The notes beneath the pieces are model-generated. The model did not search any database and was not told where the DNA came from. It saw only the letters and a program-made list of their open reading frames with translations. From Streptomyces neyagawaensis (GTDB taxonomy: Bacteria > Actinomycetota > Actinomycetes > Streptomycetales > Streptomycetaceae), in contig NZ_JAMGBG010000046.1 in assembly GCF_023516595.1 (NCBI RefSeq), positions 1-64,000 on the forward strand: a stretch of DNA of 64,000 nucleotides, given 5' to 3'. Below are positions 49,594 through 58,531 of this stretch, piece after piece; the stretch's first letter is position 1, and each line of letters starts with the position of its first letter. The translations under genes were made by a program, and so were the position numbers.

Positions 49594-49692
49594 TCATTCG
49601 GCAAGGTGCGCCCTTCGTCTGTTCGGCCGGTTGAAGCACCGCTCCACGACGTTGCGACGCTTGTAGAGGTGCTCGTGCTGGAACGGCATCCG
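49594..49692 (-). pseudogene. IS5-family transposase C-terminal remnant
   Basis: The minus strand encodes MPFQHEHLYKRRNVVERCFN and then RPNRRRAHLAE before a TGA at 49594. YKRRNVVERCFNR is the conserved C-terminal DDE-region motif of IS5-type transposases; everything upstream is missing, and the frame directly adjoins the end of the HEAT-like gene. It is a scar of a former insertion. Confidence 0.65.
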
Positions 49693-50424
49693 TCACCCCT
49701 CCAGGTGCAGGTCGCTGCGGTCGATCCAGGACGGGGCGACGAAGATGCCGTCGCCGACAGAGGCCATTGAGGCTTCCCGCAGGGACCAGGCGCGGGACTC
49801 CTCGACCAGGTGCTCCCACGGTGCGGTCCAGTCGAGTTCCCAGTCCAGGGTGGTGCCGGGGATGCCGTACTCGCGGCCGGCGTCCAGCCGCCAGAACTGG
49901 GAGTACAGGATCACCTGGGCGTGGTCGGCCAGGTCGTTGACGATGTCGGTGAAGTGAGCCGAGGGCCAGCGGGGGACGTCGTCCGCCGCGGTGGCTCGGA
50001 GGCGTGCGGTGAGCGGCGGGACGACAGGGGTGCGCGCGCCCAGTTCGGTCAGGGCCCAGCGAATGCCGACCGGCTCGGTCCAGTCCGGCGGAGTCGCACG
50101 TTCCAGACACGCGCGGTGGGCGCGGCGCAGGGGCTCGACCGCACCCTCGACGTCCAGGCTCGCCAAGGCCGTGGCCGCCCATTCGCGGACGGTCGGGTTG
50201 TCGCTGTTCAGCAGCCCGATGAGGGCGGGTCCGCAGCGGGGGTCGCCCACCTCCTCGAAGACCTCGATGGCGGTCAGCTGCCCGAAACCGCCGAGGGAGG
50301 GCAGCCCGTCGATGAGGGCGGGGAGGGCGTCGGCGCCCATCTCGATCAGTTCCGCGCGGGCGTCGTACGACGGGCCGGTCGCGTCGTCGAGCTGCTGGAC
50401 GAGTCTCTCGATGTGCGTGGTCAT
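49693..50424 (-). CDS. HEAT-repeat-like protein of unknown function
   Basis: A 243-residue protein. The N-terminal half has HEAT/PBS-lyase-type helical repeats: AELIEMGADALPALIDGLPS, IEVFEEVGDPRCGPALIGLL and TVREWAATALASLDVEGAVE. The C-terminal half (about 150-243) has no family that I recognise and contains LDWELDWTAPWEHLVEESRA. HEAT repeats suggest protein binding. The ATG at 50424 is a clear start. A transposase scrap immediately follows, so the present C-terminus may have been altered by the insertion. Confidence 0.7.
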   Translation of the reverse strand: MTTHIERLVQQLDDATGPSYDARAELIEMGADALPALIDGLPSLGGFGQLTAIEVFEEVGDPRCGPALIGLLNSDNPTVREWAATALASLDVEGAVEPLRRAHRACLERATPPDWTEPVGIRWALTELGARTPVVPPLTARLRATAADDVPRWPSAHFTDIVNDLADHAQVILYSQFWRLDAGREYGIPGTTLDWELDWTAPWEHLVEESRAWSLREASMASVGDGIFVAPSWIDRSDLHLEG

Positions 50425-50596
50425 GGGTGGTCCAGGCGCCAGGGCGTGGGGAGCCACCAGCAGACGGGGCGGATCTCGCACGAGCCGGGCATCGCTTCCA
50501 GCACGCGATGCCCGCGGCAGGGGCAGGGGGCGGGGGAGGAGGTGCTCATTCGAGCAGTCTCGTCGCCGGTCCCGCCGGGGTGCCATGGTTTTCTTC

Positions 50597-50660
50597 GCGC
50601 TGTCGCGCTGTCGCGCTGTCGCGCTGTCGCGCTGTCGCGCTGTCGCGCTGTCGCGCTGTC
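50597..50660. repeat. Microsatellite, eight perfect copies of GCGCTGTC
   Basis: Eight identical 8-bp units in a row, a likely hypervariable tract by polymerase slippage. It is non-coding in the genes annotated here. Confidence 0.95.
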
Positions 50661-50805
50661 GTTCGCGTCCGGCTCGTGGGGGCTCGGGCGGTGTCGATCG
50701 CGGGCCGGGTGGGTGCCGGGTCGCTCATTTGTACGTTCGGTTAATCGAATGTGTCCGATGTATTGACGCGCCCTCTTTTCCGGATTTAACCTCTGCCCGA
50801 TTTCG

Positions 50806-50818
50806 CGAACAGTGTTCG
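50806..50818. promoter_or_regulatory. Palindrome CGAACAGTGTTCG upstream of the GH43 genes
   Basis: A 13-bp inverted repeat around a central G, in the AT-rich promoter-like region. Sugar-responsive LacI or GntR repressors use operators of this kind; the regulator is unknown. Confidence 0.45.
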
Positions 50819-51154
50819 ATATATCGCTCAACGTGCCCGATTGGACAGTGAGTTGGTTATGACGGCTTCCGGCGGAAGCGCCGCCCACCTGAAACGCCTT
50901 CGCGGGCGCTGAGGAGCACAGCCACCCGGCGCGTGCCGCAACCGCCCCACCTGGGCAGACGTACGTGCTAGCGCGCCCTGACCTGCTGTCACCATGGCGC
51001 CCTGGGCGAAGCGGTGAAACACCGTCGCTCGGATCTCCCCTTCCGGTCCGCGCGGTGCCCGGGGCCCGTCCCGCCCACTCCGAGACCAAGTTCCCCCCCG
51101 TCACCCCGCTCCCCCTTCGCCCGGCGGTGGCACCCGCATCCGACAGGAGATCCG

Positions 51155-52582
51155 ATGTCTGCGCTCCGCGCCCGGCTGACGGTGATATTGCTCGCCGTCT
51201 GCCTCCTCTTCACGGGCCAAGCCCTCACCACACCCCAGCGGGCGGCCGCCGCCGAACCCGGCTACCTGATGGTGCACTTCCTCAACGACTCCGCGACCGG
51301 TCAGATGCTGTACGTCGCGCACAGCGCGGACGGCCTGCACTGGAACGACCTCAACGGCGGACAGCCGGTCCTCAACTCGAAGATCGGTACGAAGGGCGTG
51401 CGCGACCCCGCACTGGTGCGCTCCCAGGACGGCAGCAAGTACTGGATCATCGCGACCGATCTGTGCATCCGCTGCGGCTCGACGTACGCCAACGGCAGCC
51501 CCAACTTCGTGGTGTGGGAGTCGACCGACCTGGTGAACTGGTCGGACCCGTGGCTGCTCCCCGCCGCCTCACTGGTCCCCGGCGGAAAGAACGCGTGGGC
51601 GCCGGAGGCGATCTGGAACCCCGAGACCAACGACTACGTCCTGTACTGGGCGACGAACGCCACGCTGAACGGCATCAACAAGTACCGCATCTACGCCGCC
51701 CGCACCAAGGACTTCCGCACCATCACCACCCCGCAGATCTGGATCGACCCGCCCGGCAGCACCGCGGTCGTCGACACCCAGATGACCGAGGTGCCCGCAG
51801 GTACCGGCCCCTACCGCTACCTGAGGGCTTCCGGCGACGGCCAGAACAACATCGAGGGCAGCAACTCGATCCTCGGGACGTGGACCAACCTCGGCAACCT
51901 CTCCAGCATCGGCCTCACCGGCAACGTGGTCGAGGGCCCGGTCTGGATGAAGTTCCAGAACAGCAATCAGTGGGCCCTCTACATCGACTACAACAGCCCG
52001 CAGGGCGTACGCGAGTACAGGCCGATCCTGACGACCAACCCGTTCGACGTCAGCACCTACCAGCTCCAGCCGGCGGCCAACTACGACATGGGCGGCACCG
52101 CCAAGCGCCACGGCGCGATCATGCCCCTCACCTCCGCCGAGGAGAGCCGCGTCCTCGCACGCTGGCCCAGCACCCCGGCGCAGCGGCTCCAGTCGTACAA
52201 CTTCCAGGACCGCTACGTGCGCCAGACCAACTTCGACGTGCGCATCGACCCCAACGTCAGCCCCGTCGAGGACTCCCAGTTCCGGCTGCGGCCCGGCCTG
52301 GTGGGCACCGGCACCGTCTCCTTCGAGTCGGTGAACTACCCCGGCTACTTCCTGCGCCACCAGAACTACGACTTCCAGCTCGTCCGCAACGACGGCTCCG
52401 CCCAGTTCGCCGCCGACGCCACCTTCAACAAGGTCGCCGGACTCGCCGACCCCAGCTGGTCGTCCTTCCAGTCGTACAACCACCCCGACCGCTACATCCG
52501 CCACTACGCCTACCAGCTCCGCCTCGACCCCATCACCACCACTCTGGGCCGCAGTGACGCCACCTTCCGTGTGACGAACTGA
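51155..52582 (+). CDS. Secreted GH43-like glycosidase with AbfB arabinose-binding domain
   Basis: A 475-residue exported enzyme. The ATG at 51155 has AGGAG 7 bp upstream and a signal peptide cleaved near QRAAAAEPG. The catalytic five-bladed propeller (about 33-325) carries KGVRDPALVRSQDGSKYWII, NAWAPEAIWNPETNDYVLYW and NVVEGPVWMKF, with candidate acidic residues in RDP, APE and EGP. The C-terminal AbfB beta-trefoil (about 335-475) has SYNFQDRYVRQTNFDVRID and NYPGYFLRHQNYDFQL. It probably acts on arabinan or arabinofuranosyl-decorated polymers. A paralogue follows 90 bp downstream, past a hairpin. Confidence 0.87.
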   Translation: MSALRARLTVILLAVCLLFTGQALTTPQRAAAAEPGYLMVHFLNDSATGQMLYVAHSADGLHWNDLNGGQPVLNSKIGTKGVRDPALVRSQDGSKYWIIATDLCIRCGSTYANGSPNFVVWESTDLVNWSDPWLLPAASLVPGGKNAWAPEAIWNPETNDYVLYWATNATLNGINKYRIYAARTKDFRTITTPQIWIDPPGSTAVVDTQMTEVPAGTGPYRYLRASGDGQNNIEGSNSILGTWTNLGNLSSIGLTGNVVEGPVWMKFQNSNQWALYIDYNSPQGVREYRPILTTNPFDVSTYQLQPAANYDMGGTAKRHGAIMPLTSAEESRVLARWPSTPAQRLQSYNFQDRYVRQTNFDVRIDPNVSPVEDSQFRLRPGLVGTGTVSFESVNYPGYFLRHQNYDFQLVRNDGSAQFAADATFNKVAGLADPSWSSFQSYNHPDRYIRHYAYQLRLDPITTTLGRSDATFRVTN

Positions 52583-52597
52583 CCCGCATCGCCATGG

Positions 52598-52630
52598 GTG
52601 CCGGCGCCGCCGCCAGGGCGGTGCCGGCAC
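52598..52630. terminator. Hairpin between the two GH43 genes
   Basis: GTGCCGGC at 52598-52605 pairs with GCCGGCAC at 52623-52630, and the inner GCCGCC/GGCGGT extends the stem. It may attenuate transcription into the second gene. Confidence 0.65.
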
Positions 52631-52672
52631 GGATGCGTCCCCCCCCACGTCCTTACGCCCCGGAGGCACCAG

Positions 52673-54049
52673 ATGAGTGCAACACCCCTCCCGTCGCGCC
52701 GGCTCTTCCTCGGCATGGCCGCGGCCGTGCCGCTGTCCACCACCGGCGTGCTGACCCTCGGCAGCCGGTCCGCGAGCGCCGCGACGACCTCCCCGTTCGT
52801 CATGGCCTACTTCACCCAGTCACCGAGAAACCTCGGCACGGACTACGGCCTGCACCTCGCGGTCAGTACCGACGCGCTGCAATGGATGCCGCTGAACCAG
52901 AACAACCCCGTCGTGACCCCGACCGCGGGCGACGGGGGTCTGCGCGACCCCTTCATCCTGCCCAAGCAGGACGGCACCTACGTCGTCCTGGCGACCAATC
53001 TGAAGGGCACCGACTGGACCAAGAAGACCCCGTACATCCACGTCTGGGACTCCGCCGACCTGCGCTCCTTCGACAACTACCGTCTGCTGAAACTGCACGA
53101 CATGGACACCCACACCTGGGCGCCCGAAGCCTTCTGGGACCCCTCCCGCGGCCAGTACGCCCTCACCTACTCGGCCGTCAACAGCAGCGGACACAACGTG
53201 ATCATGGTGAACTACACCACGGACTTCCAGACGGTGACGGCACCGCAGGTCTTCTTCGACCCGGGCTACGACATCATCGACGGCACCCTGGCCAAGAACG
53301 TGAACGGCGTCAACTACCTGTACTACAAGGGCCGCAACAGCCTGGTGGGGGCGAGGTCCACCTCCCTCGCCCCCGGCAGCTTCACCCAGTTCACCTCGGG
53401 CCTGGCACCACAGGGAGGCATCGAGGGCCCGATCCTCGCCGAGGCCTCCGGCACCTGGTACCTGTGGGGCGACGCCAACGCGCTGTTCTACGCCTACCAG
53501 ACCAACGACCTCTCCACCGGCACCTGGACCGCCACCGACCGGCGCCTCTACACCCAGCCGCTGAACTCCAAGCACGCCGACATCAAGCCGATCCCCCAGA
53601 CGGTGTACGACAACATGATCGCCAAGTGGGGAAAGCCTGCCTGGAACCGGCTGAAGTCCTACAACTTCCCGGACAGATACTGGCGGCAGGTCGACTCCCT
53701 CGGCCGCATCGATCCGTACCCGTTCGACCCCTACACCGACTCGCAGTGGAAGCTCGTGCCGGGGCTGGCCGACCCCTCCGGCGTCTCCTTCCAGTCCCTC
53801 ACCCAGCCGACCCGCTATCTGCGGCACTCCTTCTACCAGCTGCGGCTGGACACCAACGACGGCACCACGAGGTTCGCCCAGGACGCCACCTTCCACAAGA
53901 CCGCCGGGCTCGCCGACCCGTCCTGGTCGTCGTTCCGCTCCCACAGCCACCCGGACCGCTACATCCGGCACTACAACTACGCGCTGCGCATCGACCCGAT
54001 CTCCACCGCCACCGCCAGAGCCGACGCCACCTTCTCCGTCTGGTACTGA
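52673..54049 (+). CDS. Secreted GH43-like glycosidase with AbfB domain (Tat substrate)
   Basis: A 458-residue paralogue of the previous enzyme. CGGAGG lies 6 bp before the ATG at 52673. The signal peptide has a twin-arginine motif (PSRRLFLGMAAAVPL), so export is probably by Tat in a folded state, unlike its neighbour. Catalytic segments are GLRDPFILPKQDGTYVVL, HTWAPEAFWDPSRGQYAL and GGIEGPILAEASGTWYLW. The AbfB domain (about 322-458) includes SYNFPDRYWRQVDSLGRID and SHPDRYIRHYNYALRID. The pair probably acts in sequence on one plant polysaccharide. Confidence 0.87.
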   Translation: MSATPLPSRRLFLGMAAAVPLSTTGVLTLGSRSASAATTSPFVMAYFTQSPRNLGTDYGLHLAVSTDALQWMPLNQNNPVVTPTAGDGGLRDPFILPKQDGTYVVLATNLKGTDWTKKTPYIHVWDSADLRSFDNYRLLKLHDMDTHTWAPEAFWDPSRGQYALTYSAVNSSGHNVIMVNYTTDFQTVTAPQVFFDPGYDIIDGTLAKNVNGVNYLYYKGRNSLVGARSTSLAPGSFTQFTSGLAPQGGIEGPILAEASGTWYLWGDANALFYAYQTNDLSTGTWTATDRRLYTQPLNSKHADIKPIPQTVYDNMIAKWGKPAWNRLKSYNFPDRYWRQVDSLGRIDPYPFDPYTDSQWKLVPGLADPSGVSFQSLTQPTRYLRHSFYQLRLDTNDGTTRFAQDATFHKTAGLADPSWSSFRSHSHPDRYIRHYNYALRIDPISTATARADATFSVWY

Positions 54050-54201
54050 GACGACCCGCACGCTCCGAGTGCGACCGGCTCATGCTGGTGCGCTGGGGCA
54101 CAAGCGCAGCAACACGCTGATGACGGCGGCCGGGGCGGGGCTGAAGCCAGCGGTGACCTAATCCGGTTGACCGCCCCGGCAGCCGGTGCTGGAGTCGGTG
54201 C

Positions 54202-54942
54202 GTGGACAGCATTCCCGCCAACCGGCGGCTCTGGAACCGGATCAGCGGCGCCTACCAGCACAGGCACGACCCGCGGATCGGTGCCGCACCCCGGCTCTGG
54301 GGCATGTACTCCATCCCCGACGCACACCTCGGCGCCCTGGGCGATGTCACCGGCAAGCGCGTCCTCGAACTCGGCTGCGGCGCCGGCCAATGGTCCCGGG
54401 CGCTCGCCGCCGAGGGCGCCGCCGTGGTCGGGCTCGACCTGTCCGAGGCCCAACTCGCCGCGGCGGCCGATGCGATGGGGGCGGCCCGCTACCCGCTGGT
54501 GCAGGGCGCCGCCGAACGACTCCCCTTCGCCGACGAGACCTTCGACCTGGTGTTCTGCGACTTCGGCGGGCTCAGTTGGGCGCCTCCGCATCTGGCCGTC
54601 CCGCAGGCCGCGCGCGTCCTGGTCCGGGGCGGGCGCCTGGTGTTCAACGTCGCCAGCCCCTGGTTCGAAGCCTGCTACGACGAAGCCGCCAGCCGTGTCA
54701 CCACGACGCTGCGGAAGGACTACTTCGGGCTGAACGGCATCGACGAAGGCGACGGCGCGACCAGCTATCAGCTCACCTACGGCGACTGGGTCAGGGTGCT
54801 GCGCGGCGCGGGTCTCGTCATCGACGACCTCATCGAGCCGCGGCCCGAACAGGGAACACCCAACGGCTACAACGAGACCGACCCACCCGACTGGGCACAC
54901 CGCTGGCCGGCGGAGCTGCTCTGGGTGACCCACAAGCCGTGA
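54202..54942 (+). CDS. Class I SAM-dependent methyltransferase
   Basis: A 246-residue methyltransferase. The SAM-binding motif I is VLELGCGAGQWSRALAAEG, followed by VVGLDLSEAQLAAAADAM and the FDLVFCDFGGLSWAPPHLAV post-motif region. The N-terminus, IPANRRLWNRISGAYQHRHD, is typical of the UbiE/Methyltransf_11-like group. The acceptor is unknown. It sits between the GH43 pair and the GH32 gene but has no evident role in glycan use. Start is GTG at 54202. Confidence 0.85.
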   Translation: MDSIPANRRLWNRISGAYQHRHDPRIGAAPRLWGMYSIPDAHLGALGDVTGKRVLELGCGAGQWSRALAAEGAAVVGLDLSEAQLAAAADAMGAARYPLVQGAAERLPFADETFDLVFCDFGGLSWAPPHLAVPQAARVLVRGGRLVFNVASPWFEACYDEAASRVTTTLRKDYFGLNGIDEGDGATSYQLTYGDWVRVLRGAGLVIDDLIEPRPEQGTPNGYNETDPPDWAHRWPAELLWVTHKP

Positions 54943-55054
54943 GTTCCTGCGCGCGGAGACCCGCAGACATGCCCTCGCCGGACGGGCCGTGCCGGGCAAT
55001 CCCGTTCGAACCATTGACGTGTTGGGCGGGTGGCGCTCATCATCGGGCCACTCG

Positions 55055-55085
55055 ATGTCAGCGTTGACATATGTCATCGATGACA
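55055..55085. promoter_or_regulatory. Overlapping palindromes upstream of the GH32 gene
   Basis: ATGTCA-gcgt-TGACAT (55055-55070), TGACATATGTCA (55065-55076) and TGTCATCGATGACA (55072-55085) overlap, giving four alternating TGACAT/ATGTCA-type half-sites about 105 bp before the ATG. This is a strong candidate operator for cooperative binding of a sugar-responsive regulator. Confidence 0.65.
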
Positions 55086-55189
55086 CTCTCTGGCCGGCGG
55101 TGTGGACGACAGCGCGGGCCAGGGCGCCACATCGTCGGGTCGCTCGCCGCAGGCTGTGCTGCGAGGGCGGCCGCAGCCCAGGAGTCGCC

Positions 55190-57715
55190 ATGAGCTCTGG
55201 ACGTGTACACCGGCCTGCCCGCGTGCGGACGATCGCGGCGGTGGCCGCCGTCTGCGCCCTGTCCGCCGGCCTGCTCGCCCCTCAGGCCGCCGCGGCCGAC
55301 GCCCCGCCGTACTCCGAGACCTATCGTCCCCAGTTCCACTTCACTCCGGAGAAGAACTGGATGAACGACCCCAACGGCCTGGTGTACTACAAGGGCGAGT
55401 ACCACCTCTTCTACCAGTACAACCCGAGCGGCGACTCCTGGGGCGACATGTCCTGGGGCCACGCCGTGAGCACGGATCTCGTGCACTGGACGCAGCTGCC
55501 GCTCGCCCTGTCGCACGACGACAAGGAGATGGTGTTCTCCGGCGGTGCCGTCGTCGACACGAACAACACCACAGGGTTCGGCACCAGGAAGAACCCGCCC
55601 ATGGTGGCGATCTACACCAGGCACGACAGAACCACCGGCATACAGTCCCAGGCGCTCGCCTACAGCACCGACCGCGGCCGCACCTGGACCAAGTACCAGG
55701 GCAACCCCGTCATCGACATCGGCTCCCGGGACTTCCGCGACCCCAAGGTCCAGTGGTACGCGCCGACCAAGAGCTGGCTGATGACGGTGTCGCTGTCCGC
55801 CGAGCACAAGGTGCGGTTCTACTCCTCCAAGAACCTCAAGGACTGGACCCGGCTCAGTGACTTCGGCCCGGCCGGCGCGACGGGCGGTGTGTGGGAGTGC
55901 CCCGACCTGTTCCCCCTCGCCGTCGACGGGGACCCGGACAACGTCAAGTGGGTCCTCGTCGTCAACCTCAACCCCGGTGGTATCGCGGGCGGTTCCGCGG
56001 CCCAGTACTTCGTCGGCGACTTCGACGGCACGAAGTTCACCCCCGACGACGACGGCACCTACACCCCGCCCGCCGGGGCCGTCGTGCAGGACTTCGAGGG
56101 CCCGGACTTCGGTTCGTGGACGGCCACGGGCACCGCGTTCGGGCCGGGACCCGCGGCCGGGACGCTCGACGGGCAGCAGACCGTCACCGGCTTCGACGGC
56201 AAGGGCCTCGCCAACAGCTTCCACGGAGGTGACGCCGCCACCGGCACCCTCACCTCCCCCTCCTTCACCGTCGACAGCCCCTACCTGAACTTCAAGGTCG
56301 GCGGCGGCCGGCACCCGCACCGGCCCGGGAAGGTCCTCGCCGACTTCGAGGGCGGCACCTACGGCGACTGGACGGCGACCGGCGACGCCTTCGGCCCGGC
56401 ACCGGCCACCGGCACGCTTCCCGGCCAGCAGCAGGTCTCCGGCTTCCAGGGCGGCGGCCTCGTCAACACCTTCCTGAACGGCGACGCCGGCACCGGCACC
56501 CTCACCTCACCCGAGTTCACCCTCGACAAGCGGTACGTCAACTTCCTCATCGGCGGCGGCAACCACCCCGCCGACTCCGCCAACCCCACCGCCCTGGAAC
56601 TCCTCGTCGACGGCCAGGTCGTCCGCAGTGCCACCGGGAAGGACGCCGAGGCACTCGAAGCCGCTTCCTGGGACGTCCGGGACCTCGCCGGCAGGAAGGC
56701 GCGGATCAGGGTGGTCGACGACAACACGGGCGGCTGGGGCCACATCAACGCCGACCAGATCGTGCTGTCCGACACCCGGGCCCGGCCCGGCTCCCAGGAG
56801 ACCTCCGTCGATCTGATCGTCGACGGCCAGGTCGTCCGCAGCGCGACCGGCACCGACAGCGAGCAGCTCGACTGGGCCTCCTTCGACATGCGCCCCTACC
56901 TCGGCAAGAAGGCGCGGATCCAACTCGTCGACATGAACACCGGCGGCTGGGGCCACCTCCTCGCCGACCGGTTCACCGCAGCCGACGCACCCGCCCTCTC
57001 CGTCCTGCGGCGCGCCCACTGGGCCGACCACGGCCAGGACTACTACGCGGCCGTTTCCTGGGAGGACGCCCCGGGCGGCAAGCGGTACATGATCGGCTGG
57101 ATGAGCAACTGGGACTACGCCGGCGCCGTCCCCACCTCCCCCTGGCGCGGAGCACAGAGCATCCCCCGCCGGATGGCGCTGCGCACCGTCGACGGCCGTG
57201 TCCGGCTGACCAGTGAGCCGGTGAGCAGCGTGAAGTCCCTGCGGCAGGCCCCGGCGACCGCGACCCCCGGCATCGTGACGAACACGTCGAAGGCGTTGAT
57301 CGGTCCCGCCGCGGACGGCAAGGCGCTCGACATCGAGGCCACGTTCTCCGTCAAGGACGCCGCACGCTTCGGTCTCAAGGTGCGCACCGGCGCCGCGGGC
57401 GAGGAGACCGTCATCGGCTACGACACCACGACCCAGGAGCTGTACGTCGACCGCACCCGCTCCGGCGCCGTGGACTTCGGCGGCACCTTCCCCGGCATCC
57501 AGACCGCGCCCCTGAAAGCGGTGAACGGCAAGATCAGACTGCGGGTCCTCGTCGACTGGTCGTCCGTCGAGGTCTTCGGCGGCAACGGCGAAGCGGTGAT
57601 CACCGACCAGATCTTCCCCGACCCCGCCAGCCAGGGCGTCCAGGTCTTCGCCGAGAACGGCTCGGTGAAGCTGGACAAGGCCACGGTCTGGCACCTCGCC
57701 TCCACCCACGGCTGA
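55190..57715 (+). CDS. Secreted GH32 fructan hydrolase (levanase/inulinase-like) with duplicated inserted domain
   Basis: An 841-residue exported glycosidase. The ATG at 55190 has GGAG 6 bp upstream, with a signal peptide ending near QAAAADAPP. GH32 catalytic motifs are complete: WMNDPNG (nucleophile Asp, about residue 57), FRDPK (about 183) and WECPD (acid/base Glu, about 236). The propeller is interrupted at about residues 299-600 by jelly-roll-like modules: two copies of a DFEG...GTLTSPxFT module and two copies of an LxVDGQVVRSATG...NTGGWGHxxAD module. The propeller resumes at VLRRAHWADHGQDYYAAVSW, and the C-terminal beta-sandwich has VLVDWSSVEVFGGNGEAVIT. It would release fructose units from levan or inulin. 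Confidence 0.92.
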   Translation: MSSGRVHRPARVRTIAAVAAVCALSAGLLAPQAAAADAPPYSETYRPQFHFTPEKNWMNDPNGLVYYKGEYHLFYQYNPSGDSWGDMSWGHAVSTDLVHWTQLPLALSHDDKEMVFSGGAVVDTNNTTGFGTRKNPPMVAIYTRHDRTTGIQSQALAYSTDRGRTWTKYQGNPVIDIGSRDFRDPKVQWYAPTKSWLMTVSLSAEHKVRFYSSKNLKDWTRLSDFGPAGATGGVWECPDLFPLAVDGDPDNVKWVLVVNLNPGGIAGGSAAQYFVGDFDGTKFTPDDDGTYTPPAGAVVQDFEGPDFGSWTATGTAFGPGPAAGTLDGQQTVTGFDGKGLANSFHGGDAATGTLTSPSFTVDSPYLNFKVGGGRHPHRPGKVLADFEGGTYGDWTATGDAFGPAPATGTLPGQQQVSGFQGGGLVNTFLNGDAGTGTLTSPEFTLDKRYVNFLIGGGNHPADSANPTALELLVDGQVVRSATGKDAEALEAASWDVRDLAGRKARIRVVDDNTGGWGHINADQIVLSDTRARPGSQETSVDLIVDGQVVRSATGTDSEQLDWASFDMRPYLGKKARIQLVDMNTGGWGHLLADRFTAADAPALSVLRRAHWADHGQDYYAAVSWEDAPGGKRYMIGWMSNWDYAGAVPTSPWRGAQSIPRRMALRTVDGRVRLTSEPVSSVKSLRQAPATATPGIVTNTSKALIGPAADGKALDIEATFSVKDAARFGLKVRTGAAGEETVIGYDTTTQELYVDRTRSGAVDFGGTFPGIQTAPLKAVNGKIRLRVLVDWSSVEVFGGNGEAVITDQIFPDPASQGVQVFAENGSVKLDKATVWHLASTHG

Positions 57716-57738
57716 CGTGACGGCCCTCGTCCACGAAC

Positions 57739-57757
57739 CGGCCGGCTGAGCCGGCCG
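57739..57757. terminator. Hairpin after the GH32 gene
   Basis: CGGCCGG at 57739-57745 and CCGGCCG at 57751-57757 flank a CTGAG loop, 24 bp after the stop codon. Confidence 0.6.
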
Positions 57758-57918
57758 AAGGGGCGGGGGTGGCATGTCGCCCCCGCCCCCGGAGGGCAAC
57801 CGCTTGCCCCGAAAAGGGGTGGCCGAATCGCTGCTATCGTGGCGTGCACCTGCCAGCAATTGCTGGCGTTTCGCCATTTCGGCACTCATTTCGCAACGTT
57901 TCAACGGGGGGTGAACAC

Positions 57919-58452
57919 GTGAAGTCCCGTCACATCCGTGCCCGTCACATCCGTGCCGTCGCCGTCTTCGGTATCGCCGTCATCGCCCTCACCGGAGCCC
58001 GCGGCTCCCACGGCGGCGGCTGCTCGGGCGGCTCGTCCTCGTCCAGCTCGTCCAGCTCCAGCGGCGGCTCCAGCAGCTCCGGCGGCTCCGACAGCAGCTC
58101 CTCGTCCACCTCGGGCGGCAGCAGCACCGTGGGAACCGGCGGCTCGTCCAGCTCCCGGCGCGGCGCCGCGAGGGATCTGAAGATCGAGACCTGCACCTAC
58201 GACAACGGCCTCGTCTCCCGCGTCCGCGCCACCAACAGCAGCTCCACCGCCACGTACTCCTACACGTTCGACCTGGAGTTCACGGACGCGAGCGGCTCCG
58301 TGCTGCACACCGCCGAGGATAACCTCATCCCCTCGGTGCCGCCGGGCGAGTCCGCCACCATCGACGTGAAGGCGCCCGCCGGCGCGGTCGAGGACGGCGG
58401 CGCGAGCGGCGGCAGCTGCAAGCTGACCGACCTGGAGCGCTCCTCCTTCTGA
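57919..58452 (+). CDS. Ser-rich exported or surface protein of unknown function
   Basis: A 177-residue protein. The GTG at 57919 follows GGGGGG by 8 bp and gives a basic start and a hydrophobic segment (AVAVFGIAVIALTGARGS), a signal peptide or single anchor. Residues 30-82 are a Ser/Gly tract. The C-terminal 95 residues have a small FxLYD-like beta fold (LKIETCTYDNGLVSRVRATN, YTFDLEFTDASGSVLHTAED) with two Cys that could pair. It is probably displayed outside the membrane. The end of the gene runs into repeats containing its stop codon. Confidence 0.68.
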   Translation: MKSRHIRARHIRAVAVFGIAVIALTGARGSHGGGCSGGSSSSSSSSSSGGSSSSGGSDSSSSSTSGGSSTVGTGGSSSSRRGAARDLKIETCTYDNGLVSRVRATNSSSTATYSYTFDLEFTDASGSVLHTAEDNLIPSVPPGESATIDVKAPAGAVEDGGASGGSCKLTDLERSSF

Positions 58453-58517
58453 GCCCCTCCTGAGCTCCTCCTGAGGTACTCCTCCTGAGGTACTCCTCCT
58501 GAGGTACTCCTGCTGAG
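58441..58517. repeat. Stop-codon-containing tandem repeats after the Ser-rich gene
   Basis: GAGCCCCTCCT, GAGCTCCTCCT (11 bp each) and three 14-bp GAGGTACTCCTCCT-type units, each with TGAG at its junction. They resemble the coding tail CTCCTCCTTCTGAG. Confidence 0.8.
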
Positions 58518-58531
58518 CCCCGCGCCGGGGC

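Larger units (their letters stand above)
50425..51154. other. Long intergenic region upstream of the glycosidase operon
   Basis: No gene is supported in these 730 bp. It contains the 8-bp microsatellite at 50597 and an AT-rich promoter-like stretch at 50730-50870 with the palindrome at 50806. Confidence 0.5.

Noticed and set aside
54060..54160. Possible transposase or gene remnant after the second GH43 gene
   Set aside because: A short open segment exists but no recognisable motif could be supported.
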